NCBI GenBank assembly: GCA_964453205.1
Contig: CAYVRC010000005.1
Coordinates: 15,412-79,411 of the forward strand
DNA length: 64,000 bases
DNA from: Crateriforma sp964453205
Lineage (GTDB): Bacteria; Planctomycetota; Planctomycetia; Pirellulales; Pirellulaceae
Reading direction: 5' to 3'
This document shows positions 1 through 7,827 of this stretch, piece by piece; position 1 is the stretch's first letter, and each line of letters begins with the position of its first letter. The notes under the pieces were generated by a model, which was given only the letters and a program-made list of their open reading frames with translations, made no database searches and had not been told where the DNA came from. A program made the translations under genes and the position numbers.

Positions 1-1281
1 GAGCGTTGCCGGCAGAAGATTTCGGCTGTGTGACAGGATCGGATAAAACGTGCACGCCAACCACAGCAGCGTGCAAGGTCCGGGGAACGTTTCCAGGATC
101 GTGTCTTCCATCAAACAGCTGAGCAACAGGAACGTGGACAGACCGCTGATCAACCGGTGGGAGCTGAGCAGCGCCGTGGCGAGGTTCCAGATCAGCAACG
201 TGATCATCAAAACGCCGGCCAACACACCGCCGGCCAACGAAGCGTGCAGCACCGCGTTGTGGGTCGCTTGCGAATGATTAATCAACAAGGTCGGTGCGGC
301 GTTGAACCCGTGTCCGATGGTCGGACGCTCGCGAATCAAGTCGGCCGCGTAACTCCAGATCTCCGAACGCCCGGTGCCGCTGGTGATCTCCTCCAAGTCA
401 CCGCTCTTGGTGATCTTCGAAAGCACGGCTTCGACCAAACGTTCCTCTTGGCCGATCGCGAACAAACCTGCCACACCGATCAATCCCGCCAACCCTGTGG
501 CGACCATGACCGACGCGCCGAACCGGGTCGTCAGCCGATCGATGAACAGCACGCCGATCGCGATGACTCCCGAAAACAGCACGGTTCGGCTCCACGCCAA
601 ATAAGCCGCCAAAGCCAACGGAACGCAAATCGCGATCGTCTTTTTCGCATCGAACTTGCCGACGCGATACAAATAGAGACAAAGCAACAAACCGATCATC
701 GCCGAGCGACTGACGGCGTTGGGATGTCCCATTCCGCCCAGACGCTCAATGACGACGCCGCCGGGCAACTTTTCAGGAAAAACTCCGTACCGTGGCAGCC
801 ACAAATACAGCCCCCACGCTCCGACAGTGGTTGCCGCGACACCGAAAAGTGTGGCCGTCGCGATGCCCCGCACACCGAGTCCGGCCAGGGCGGTCGCCGC
901 GAAACCGACGTACGCGATGTTGATCAAAGTCGTCGGCAAGGAGCTGCCCGTCACGGCGGTCGGCGCGGCTAGCAACACAAGCGCCAAGATGCCGAGCACC
1001 AACATCGCCGGAACGGACTGCAAGACGTCCCGCACACGCCCGCAGCTGAGGACGCCCCACACCGCCAGCCCCGTCGCCATCCCGGACACGATCAATTTCA
1101 TCATGACGTACGGATCCAAACCGACGGTCATCAACGCCCCGTCGGCCGAGATATCCAGCGGTCCGAAGAAAACCGTCAAGGCCGTGGCCACCCACAAAAC
1201 CCGTCGCAACCCGCCCTCGGCGATGCCCGTCTCCAGTCGCGTCGGATCGGCGGGCGTAGGCTCGTTCAAGGACGACATCAT
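1..1281 (-). CDS. O-antigen ligase-like (Wzy_C family) membrane protein, partial
   Basis: This reading frame starts at ATG 1281 and stays open for 427 codons to the left edge, so the C-terminus is outside the window. The translation has about ten hydrophobic segments. Near the C-terminal part is the pattern SGTGRSEIW, then an RPTIGHGFN block, then THNAVLHA, the layout of the large periplasmic loop of O-antigen ligase/Wzy_C proteins (RG.xxW...GxG...H.xxL). Such enzymes join polysaccharide to a lipid carrier or lipid A at the periplasmic face of the inner membrane. A second in-frame ATG follows at 1278. It is divergent from serC. An O-antigen polymerase is the main alternative; the fold assignment is firmer than the exact reaction. 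Confidence 0.8.
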   Translation of the reverse strand, partial: MMSSLNEPTPADPTRLETGIAEGGLRRVLWVATALTVFFGPLDISADGALMTVGLDPYVMMKLIVSGMATGLAVWGVLSCGRVRDVLQSVPAMLVLGILALVLLAAPTAVTGSSLPTTLINIAYVGFAATALAGLGVRGIATATLFGVAATTVGAWGLYLWLPRYGVFPEKLPGGVVIERLGGMGHPNAVSRSAMIGLLLCLYLYRVGKFDAKKTIAICVPLALAAYLAWSRTVLFSGVIAIGVLFIDRLTTRFGASVMVATGLAGLIGVAGLFAIGQEERLVEAVLSKITKSGDLEEITSGTGRSEIWSYAADLIRERPTIGHGFNAAPTLLINHSQATHNAVLHASLAGGVLAGVLMITLLIWNLATALLSSHRLISGLSTFLLLSCLMEDTILETFPGPCTLLWLACTFYPILSHSRNLLPATL

Positions 1282-1586
1282 CGCGGACAAAACAATCGGT
1301 GACGGGTCAGAAAACGATCGCCGGAATGGCGAATCCACGAGGGGGAAGGCGAGACCGGCGTCCCGCGCGGGGGGCGGCAAGGCCGGGACAACAAGCGGCG
1401 ACCAGGTGTCGCGTCCCTTGGAGGCCGTTCCACCCGGTCGCATTTTAATCCGCGACACCTCAAAAATCAGGCGGTCACGTCGACACGGCGAAAGGGAACC
1501 TTCCGCGTCGTCGCTGCGACCCCTAGAATCCGACCTTCGTGAACCATCCTTCCTTTCAATCGCCTTTGAAGACCTTCGCCAATTTT
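1282..1586. promoter_or_regulatory. Divergent intergenic region with a 10-bp inverted repeat
   Basis: This stretch of about 305 bases separates the O-antigen ligase gene (-) from serC (+) and should hold promoters for both. The only structure I see is a perfect inverted repeat, AGGTGTCGCG at 1404-1413 and CGCGACACCT at 1451-1460, with a 37-nt spacer. It could be an operator or an mRNA hairpin, or it could be chance in GC-rich DNA. I could not place convincing -35/-10 boxes. Confidence 0.3.
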
Positions 1587-2714
1587 ATGAGCGCCACCGC
1601 TACCCAGCCCGACGCCGCCCAAAAACGCGTGTTCAACTTTTCTGCCGGCCCGGCCGTGTTGCCCGAACCGGTCCTTCGCGAAGTCCGGGACGAGATGATG
1701 TGCCTGCCCGGCGCGGGAGCCTCGCTGTTGGAGATCAGCCACCGGGACAAACGGTTCGTCGAGATTCTGCACGAGGCCCAAGCCACGATCCGCGAACTGC
1801 TGGGCATCGGCGACGATTTCGAAGTCTTGTTCGTCCAAGGCGGCGCGGCGCTTCAGTTTTCGATGATCCCGGCCAACCTGCTCAGGGGCAGCGGAAAAAC
1901 GGCCGAGTACCTGATCACGGGAGCCTGGGGCAAGAAAGCGCTCAAGGAAGCGAAAAAGGAAGGCGCCGCGAATTCAATCTTTGACGCCGCCGAAAGCAAC
2001 TACAACCACGTCCCCGCCGCCACGGACTACCAAGTTTCACCGGATGCCGCTTATCTGTATTACTGCAGCAACGAAACGATCCAAGGCGTCCAGTTTCCCC
2101 GTGAACCGGAATGCCCGAGCGGCGTGCCGTTGATCAGTGACGCATCGAGTGATTTCCTTTGTCGGCCGCTGGACATGGCGAAGTACGGTTTGCTGTACGC
2201 TTGCGCCCAAAAGAACGCCGGCCCGGCGGGCGTGACCGTCGTGATCATGAAAAAGGAATTGGTCGATCGCGGCAGCGAAGATCTGCCCGGTTATCTGTAC
2301 TACAAAAATCACGCGGATAACGATTCGGAATGGAACACGCCGCCGACGTTCGCGATTTACTTCCTCGGCAAAGTCGCCAAGTGGCTTCGCGACGACATCG
2401 GCGGCCTGTCGGCGATGGAGACGATCAATCGCCAAAAATCCGACATGCTGTACGACGTCATCGACGCCAGCAACGGGTTCTATCGCGGTCATGCCACACC
2501 CGAATCGCGATCATTGATGAACGTGACGTTCAACCTGCCGAGCGACGAACTGCAGGCCAAGTTCATCGCCGAAGCCGCCACGCATGACTTGGCCGCCCTG
2601 AAAGGTCACCGCAGCGTCGGCGGCATCCGCGCCAGCATCTACAACGCGATGCCCGTTCAAGGTGCCGAAACCTTGGCCGGTTTCATGAAAGACTTTGCCA
2701 AAACCAACGGCTAG
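1587..2714 (+). CDS. serC: Phosphoserine aminotransferase
   Basis: PLP-dependent enzyme that converts 3-phosphohydroxypyruvate and glutamate to phosphoserine and 2-oxoglutarate in serine synthesis; cytoplasmic. The N-terminus RVFNFSAGPAVLP is the SerC signature, and the PLP lysine lies in ACAQKNAGPAG near residue 209. The C-terminal GHRSVGGIRASIYNA block is also typical. I chose ATG 1587 (375 aa, usual size) over an upstream in-frame start at 1539, because family members begin just before the FNFSAGP motif. It lies 61 bases before serA on the same strand, so the two steps of the pathway are probably co-transcribed. Confidence 0.95.
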   Translation: MSATATQPDAAQKRVFNFSAGPAVLPEPVLREVRDEMMCLPGAGASLLEISHRDKRFVEILHEAQATIRELLGIGDDFEVLFVQGGAALQFSMIPANLLRGSGKTAEYLITGAWGKKALKEAKKEGAANSIFDAAESNYNHVPAATDYQVSPDAAYLYYCSNETIQGVQFPREPECPSGVPLISDASSDFLCRPLDMAKYGLLYACAQKNAGPAGVTVVIMKKELVDRGSEDLPGYLYYKNHADNDSEWNTPPTFAIYFLGKVAKWLRDDIGGLSAMETINRQKSDMLYDVIDASNGFYRGHATPESRSLMNVTFNLPSDELQAKFIAEAATHDLAALKGHRSVGGIRASIYNAMPVQGAETLAGFMKDFAKTNG

Positions 2715-2775
2715 TCGAACGCCCCGCCGCCCGGCTGGCGCTTTCTCCCCCACCCAAGATTTATCACCGCTCCTT

Positions 2776-3942
2776 ATGTACAAAATCCTGACTCTCAACA
2801 ACATTTCGGTCAAAGGTTTAAAGCGTCTTCCCCAGGATCGTTTCGAAATCGCTTCGGAGTTCACCCATCCCGACGCGGTCCTGTTGCGATCGTTCAAAAT
2901 GCACGACATGGAAATTCCCGCCACCGTGGCGGCGATCGGCCGCGCCGGCGCGGGAGTCAACAACATTCCCGTCGAAAAAATGACCGCCCGAGGCGTGCCG
3001 GTGTTCAACGCGCCCGGTGCGAACGCGAACGCCGTCAAAGAACTGGTGCTGGCGGGTTTGTTGATGGCGTCGCGGAACATCGCGCCGGCGATGCAGTTCG
3101 CCGCGACGCTCCAAGGTGACGACGCGACGATCAGCAAAGAAGTCGAAGCGGGAAAGAAAAATTACGTCGGCAACGAACTGCCGTCCAAAACGCTCGGCGT
3201 GATCGGCTTGGGCGCGATCGGCGTCCGCGTCGCCAACGCCGCTTCCGCCCTGGGCATGAAAGTCGTCGGCTACGATCCGCTGATCAGCGTCGAAAGTGCT
3301 TGGAAACTCTCGCGACGAACCGAGCAAGCGGTCAGCTTGGATCACCTTTTCAGCCGCTGCGATTACGTCACCGTCCACGTGCCCCTGATCGATGCGACCA
3401 AAAAATTGGTCAGCGCCGAACGGATCAAGATGATGCCCGCCGGTGGCATCATCGTGAACTTGGCTCGCGGAGGCATCTGTGACGACGACGCCGTGTTGGC
3501 CGCCTTGGATTCCGGACACCTGCACAGCTATGTCATCGACTTTCCGACCGGACGACTGCTCGGACACGAGAAAGTCATCTCGTTTCCGCACTTGGGTGCG
3601 TCGACCGGGGAAGCCGAAGAGAACTGCGCGATCATGGTCGCCGACCAAGTCCGCGATTTTTTGGAGGAAGGCACGATTCGCAATTCGGTGAACTTTCCCG
3701 AAGCGGTGATGCCGCGCTCCGGCGGCAAACGGATCACGATCGCCAATGCCAACGTGCCCAACATGGTCGGTCAGATTTCCACCATCCTCGCCACCGCCGG
3801 TTTGAACATCGCCGACCTGTTGAACAAATCTCGCGGCGAAGTCGCTTACACCATCATCGATGTCGATGACGACGTCGACGCATCGGTCATCGAAGCGATC
3901 CGGAAAATCGAAGGCGTCCTCGCGGTCCGCTTGCTCGCTTGA
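2776..3942 (+). CDS. serA: D-3-phosphoglycerate dehydrogenase
   Basis: NAD-dependent enzyme that oxidises 3-phosphoglycerate to 3-phosphohydroxypyruvate, the first step of serine synthesis. The 388-aa protein has the Rossmann motif GLGAIG at residues 144-149, the catalytic Arg in NLARGG (about R231) and the catalytic His in PHLGAS (about H272). A short C-terminal ACT domain covers about residues 318-385. The segment before the His reads VIDFPTG rather than the DVFxxEP of the long forms, as I recall for the shorter SerA class. The ACT domain suggests feedback control by serine, but that is not proven here. Start ATG 2776 is preferred over an upstream in-frame codon at 2695 that would overlap serC. 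Confidence 0.93.
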   Translation: MYKILTLNNISVKGLKRLPQDRFEIASEFTHPDAVLLRSFKMHDMEIPATVAAIGRAGAGVNNIPVEKMTARGVPVFNAPGANANAVKELVLAGLLMASRNIAPAMQFAATLQGDDATISKEVEAGKKNYVGNELPSKTLGVIGLGAIGVRVANAASALGMKVVGYDPLISVESAWKLSRRTEQAVSLDHLFSRCDYVTVHVPLIDATKKLVSAERIKMMPAGGIIVNLARGGICDDDAVLAALDSGHLHSYVIDFPTGRLLGHEKVISFPHLGASTGEAEENCAIMVADQVRDFLEEGTIRNSVNFPEAVMPRSGGKRITIANANVPNMVGQISTILATAGLNIADLLNKSRGEVAYTIIDVDDDVDASVIEAIRKIEGVLAVRLLA

Positions 3943-3952
3943 CGCCGTCCGC

Positions 3953-5452
3953 TCACTTGTCGGTTTCCGCGGGAACGTATTGCCGGGCGACTCGGCGACG
4001 AAACGCTTGATCTCGGAAAGGATCATCGGTTCGGGCTTGCCAATCTTGAAGCGCCGACTTCAGTCGCGATTCCTCCGCGACGACCGACGGATCGCCGCTC
4101 AGGTTCATGCCTTCGTGCGGATCCGATTGTAAATCGTAGAACTCCCACTGCGGAGGATCCGACAACCGGGCGTAAAGAGCATGGGCGGGATGATCCTCGG
4201 GCAGCTTCGCTGATTCACGGCTGGACGGATCACCGTCGACCCGAACGATGGGCCGACCCACGCTGTCGCCGAGTCGGTGGATCAACTTGTAGCGACCGTC
4301 GGTGATCGCCCGCGTCGGATGAAACGAACTCGCACCATGAAAATGAAATTCACCGACCAGTGACGTTCGCCAAATCGACGTGTCGCCCGGCCTGATCGAA
4401 TTGTCAGCTCGGGCGATCGGCCTGATGGATTTGCCTTGCACATTCTCGGGGATCGAGAGACCGACGGCATCAAACACGGTGGGAGCAATGTCCACCGCGC
4501 TGACCAATTTCTCGGAGACATGGGGCTCGGTGACCAAGGGCCAGTCGACCAAGAACGGGACTCGCAGACCGGCTTCGTAGCAGGTCGTCTTGCCGCGCGA
4601 GAACGGCGGACCGTGATCTCCCAAAAAGATCACCAAGGTCCGATCACGCTGCCCGGTTTCTTCCAACGATCGCACCAACAGGCCCACGGCCGCATCGACA
4701 CGCTGCACACAGTTGTAATAGCCGGCGATCCGCTTTCGCATCACCGGCGTGTCCACGCCCTGCCATGGCCAAGCGTCGACATCCTCCGGCCCGATCGGTG
4801 ACTCGGGGATCCCATCGACCACGTCAGGAAACGCGGGCTGTCCCTCGGCCGCCCTGCCGTTCACGTGCGGGTCAAAAACGTTGAACATCAGGAACCACGG
4901 CTGGTCTCGGTCGATTCGCCAAAAGGATTCAGCGAAAGCAATCTGTTTGCGAATCTCGCGGGTGCCAAACCCCTGCTTTTGATGTTCGTCGAAAGCAAAC
5001 TCGGATTCAGGATTGACGTGCAGTTTGCCGATCACACCGGTGCGATAGCCGGCTTGTTTCAGCCGATTGGGGATCGACTGCTCGATGATCTCCTGCTTCG
5101 CACGAAAACCGACACCCGCATTGGCAAGTCCGTATTGACCGTTGGAATGCGGATACAATCCCGTCAACATGGCCGACCGTGACGAACTGCAAGACGCCTG
5201 GGCGACGTAGGCCGTCTGAAATCGCACGCTCCGGCTTGCCAACGCATCCAAATGAGGTGTCGGCACCGTCTTGTCGCCGTAGCAGTTCAACTGGATCCCG
5301 AGGTCATCGGACGTTATCAGCAAGACGTTCAACGGACTCTCGGCGACGCCGGACTGTGAAAGCCAAGCGACGGACAGCCACAAACCGACAACGAAACCGG
5401 GCAAGCCAGAACGATCCCGTCCACTTTTCGACGCACACGTCACTTTCATCAT
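3953..5452 (-). CDS. Secreted sulfatase, heparan N-sulfatase-like, CSSSR active site
   Basis: Formylglycine-type sulfatase of 499 aa with a signal peptide (hydrophobic run ending SGVAES). The metal-binding start reads LNVLLITSDDLG. The formylglycine site is C-S-S-S-R, with Ser where the consensus CxPxR has Pro; GKLHV and LGDHGPPFSRGKTT follow. Together these resemble the N-sulfoglucosamine sulfohydrolase-like subgroup, where CSxSR sites occur. The likely substrate is a sulfated glycan, but its identity is not readable from sequence. An AGAGGAAA ribosome-binding site precedes ATG 5452. It is the last gene of a DUF1549/DUF1501/WD40 cluster, 51 bases after the WD40 gene. It ends only 10 bases from the convergent serA. 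Confidence 0.88.
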   Translation of the reverse strand: MMKVTCASKSGRDRSGLPGFVVGLWLSVAWLSQSGVAESPLNVLLITSDDLGIQLNCYGDKTVPTPHLDALASRSVRFQTAYVAQASCSSSRSAMLTGLYPHSNGQYGLANAGVGFRAKQEIIEQSIPNRLKQAGYRTGVIGKLHVNPESEFAFDEHQKQGFGTREIRKQIAFAESFWRIDRDQPWFLMFNVFDPHVNGRAAEGQPAFPDVVDGIPESPIGPEDVDAWPWQGVDTPVMRKRIAGYYNCVQRVDAAVGLLVRSLEETGQRDRTLVIFLGDHGPPFSRGKTTCYEAGLRVPFLVDWPLVTEPHVSEKLVSAVDIAPTVFDAVGLSIPENVQGKSIRPIARADNSIRPGDTSIWRTSLVGEFHFHGASSFHPTRAITDGRYKLIHRLGDSVGRPIVRVDGDPSSRESAKLPEDHPAHALYARLSDPPQWEFYDLQSDPHEGMNLSGDPSVVAEESRLKSALQDWQARTDDPFRDQAFRRRVARQYVPAETDK

Positions 5453-5503
5453 TATTCTTTCCTCTTGTTTTAAACCGTCGACCGTCGCATCACGGCCATC
5501 GCG

Positions 5504-6478
5504 TCACGGAAGCTTGACTCGCGAGATCTGACCATTCTGTCCCGCGACGGCCACGGTGCCGTCGTGGGGATGGACGGCGACCGCGTAGGCCCAGTCTTCG
5601 ATGCCGGGCAAGGTACCGGTCAGTTCCGCCGTGTCGGGATCGATCAAGCGAACCTTTCCGTCACGGCAACCCGCGACGATTCGCGATCCGTCCGTCGTCC
5701 ATGCGATGCACAAAGGGGTCGATTCCAATCTTGCGAAGCGGACGAGTCGGCCGATCGTCGGTTGCCAAAAGCGAATCGTGCGGTCCTCGCCGGCTGATGC
5801 GATCATCGGTAAACCCCCGACGTTCGGCCGCGTCGCCAAGGCGTGAACGGGTTGTGTGTGATTGTTCAAGCTGCGAAGCAGTTCGCCCGAAACGGAATTC
5901 CAGACTCGCAAGTTCTGGTCGATGCCGCCGCTGACCAAAATCTTGTCGTCGTTCAGATTGCAAAGCGAGGTGACGCCACGGGAATGACCGACCCAGGGAT
6001 CGAAGGTTCCCTCGTTTCGCAAATCCCGACGCAACAGACTGTGATCCAGACTGGCCGAAACGAACGTATCCTTTTCAAGCCAAACGATGTCCGTGACCGT
6101 GTCGTCATGGCGGTCGGAACGATCGATCGAATCCCCGTCGGGCCAGGAAAAAATCTCGATGCCTCCAAAGTCCGCCGGAGAACCGCCGCCGACGGCCAAG
6201 CGATCGTGCGACGGCGAAAACGTCAGGCAGTGAATCGTCGGCAGCCTGACCGTCAAAGTTTTTTTCAACTGCCGCTGCGGCCAATCGAACACCCGCAGCC
6301 CCGCTTGCGAGCCCACCAACAACGAATCGCCGGTCGCATCGAACGCCATCGCGGTGACGGGCGGCCGGACCGCATCGGCCGTTTCCGCGATCACCCCCGA
6401 CGGCCAAACGGACAGCAAAAACACGAGCACCACAGACGGGTTGCCGACGATCCGCGGGTAGCGGCAAGACGAAATCAC
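5504..6478 (-). CDS. Secreted WD40-repeat beta-propeller protein
   Basis: 324-aa protein with an N-terminal signal peptide (VLVFLLSVWPSGVIAE) and about six or seven WD40-type blades. Clear examples are VTAMAFDATGDSLLVG, LVSGGIDQNLRVWN, IASAGEDRTIRFW and IVAGCRDGKVRLID. There is no catalytic domain, so the likely role is a protein-interaction scaffold in the periplasm or at the surface. The start overlaps the stop of the DUF1501 gene by 4 bases (ATGA), so the two are translationally coupled. DUF1549/DUF1553-DUF1501-WD40 is a recurrent planctomycete arrangement, and the function of the set is not known. Confidence 0.85.
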   Translation of the reverse strand: MISSCRYPRIVGNPSVVLVFLLSVWPSGVIAETADAVRPPVTAMAFDATGDSLLVGSQAGLRVFDWPQRQLKKTLTVRLPTIHCLTFSPSHDRLAVGGGSPADFGGIEIFSWPDGDSIDRSDRHDDTVTDIVWLEKDTFVSASLDHSLLRRDLRNEGTFDPWVGHSRGVTSLCNLNDDKILVSGGIDQNLRVWNSVSGELLRSLNNHTQPVHALATRPNVGGLPMIASAGEDRTIRFWQPTIGRLVRFARLESTPLCIAWTTDGSRIVAGCRDGKVRLIDPDTAELTGTLPGIEDWAYAVAVHPHDGTVAVAGQNGQISRVKLP

Positions 6479-7812
6479 GACGCGATCAACTCCGAGACCA
6501 CGCGGGCGCCGTCGGGCGCGACTCGGACCGGCCGGCCGTCGTCGGTTCGCAGTTCGGTCGCCGGATCGATGCCCAGCAGCGTGTAAATCGTTGCGGCCAA
6601 ATCCGCCGGCGTTACCGGTTTGTCCTTGGGAAGCTCGCCCTGGGAATCGCTGCTGCCGATGATCTGTCCGCCGGGAACGCCGCCGCCGGCCATCGCCACG
6701 CTGAAAACGTTGGGCCAGTGGTCACGACCCCCGCGCGAATTGATTTTCGGCGTCCGCCCGAACTCCCCCATCACGACGACCAACGTTTCGTCCAACATGC
6801 CGCGATCATCCAGATCGCCGACCAAGGAAGCCAGGGCCCGATCCAAGGCCGGCACTTTGGCGTTGCGGTCATTCGCGAAACGAGTCTTCAGTTCGGCGAT
6901 CTTTTCATGCGTGTCCCAGCCGGGATTGTGAACCGTCACGAACGGCACGCCGCGCTCGACCAAACGCCGGGCCAGCAAACAGCTTTGACCGATCGGATTG
7001 CCCATGTCGCGACCGTATCGCTGGCGTATCTTTTCGGGTTCCTCCGCAAGGTTGAAGGCTCGTTTCGCATCCGGTGAAGCGATCAAGTCGTAAGCGCGTT
7101 GCAGATCCGGATCGCTGACAGGTTCAGTCGAAGCGTCTTCTCGGCGAGCAAAACGATCAAACGTTTGAACCATCCTTTGACGGCGGCCCAATCGTTCCAA
7201 GTCCAGTCCTTGATAGAAGTCCAGATCGCGGACACGAAAGTCTGGATGGCTGGGATTGCCGCCGACGTTGAACGGGCTGGTCGACGAAGAAAGGAAACCG
7301 CTGCCGCTGATGTTCCGCGTGAAGCCGGGGACGGCGACGTTCGGTGGCAGAACGCCGGACGAGGATCGCAAATCAGCCAAGGTCGCCCCGAACGTCGGGT
7401 AAGCCAGTGCCGGGGTCGGCTTGTAACCGGTCATCAAATAATGCGTGCCGAAGTTGTGTTCACCCAACGGGGACGTCATCGATCGCACGACGGCCAATCG
7501 GTCCATGATCGCCGCGGTCTGCGGCAAGCACTCACCGATCCGCACGCCCGGCAGCTTGGTGGCGATGCTGGTCAAAGGCCCGCGGACCTCCTCGGGCGCG
7601 TCCGGCTTCGGATCAAACGTCTCCAAGTGACTCGGCCCGCCGTCCAACCAAATCAAAATGCATGACTTGGCTTTGGCGACGGGTCGATTCTCGGCCGCCG
7701 ATAACCGCCGCAGCCGAAGGAGATCGCCCAAACCCAGCCCCATCGCCGTCAATCCGCCGATGCGAAGTCCGTCCCGCCGGGTGACACCGTCACATCGTTT
7801 CGCGTCTGTCAT
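6475..7812 (-). CDS. DUF1501 domain protein
   Basis: 445-aa planctomycete DUF1501 protein with a twin-arginine-like N-terminus (TRRDGLRIGG). The fold is alkaline-phosphatase/sulfatase-like. Visible motifs are ILIWLDGGPSHLETFDPKP near residue 52, SPLGEHNFGTHYLMTG, a WDTHEKI segment and VVVMGEFGRTPKIN...GRDHWPN. Its biochemical activity is unknown. It sits 15 bases after the DUF1549/DUF1553 gene and overlaps the WD40 gene by 4 bases, so it is the middle gene of a three-part unit. The Tat-type leader suggests export of a folded, perhaps metal-bound, protein. Confidence 0.92.
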   Translation of the reverse strand: MTDAKRCDGVTRRDGLRIGGLTAMGLGLGDLLRLRRLSAAENRPVAKAKSCILIWLDGGPSHLETFDPKPDAPEEVRGPLTSIATKLPGVRIGECLPQTAAIMDRLAVVRSMTSPLGEHNFGTHYLMTGYKPTPALAYPTFGATLADLRSSSGVLPPNVAVPGFTRNISGSGFLSSSTSPFNVGGNPSHPDFRVRDLDFYQGLDLERLGRRQRMVQTFDRFARREDASTEPVSDPDLQRAYDLIASPDAKRAFNLAEEPEKIRQRYGRDMGNPIGQSCLLARRLVERGVPFVTVHNPGWDTHEKIAELKTRFANDRNAKVPALDRALASLVGDLDDRGMLDETLVVVMGEFGRTPKINSRGGRDHWPNVFSVAMAGGGVPGGQIIGSSDSQGELPKDKPVTPADLAATIYTLLGIDPATELRTDDGRPVRVAPDGARVVSELIAS

Positions 7813-7827
7813 CGCTTTCGCTTTCGT

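Noticed and set aside
157..1984. Long plus-strand frames 157-972 and 719-1984
   Set aside because: They overlap the O-antigen ligase gene and serC, are rich in Arg/Pro/Thr with no domain, and the opposite frame gives a clear membrane protein.
2818..4026. 402-aa minus-strand frame opposite serA
   Set aside because: Asp/Arg/His-rich shadow of a well-supported gene; no recognisable motif.
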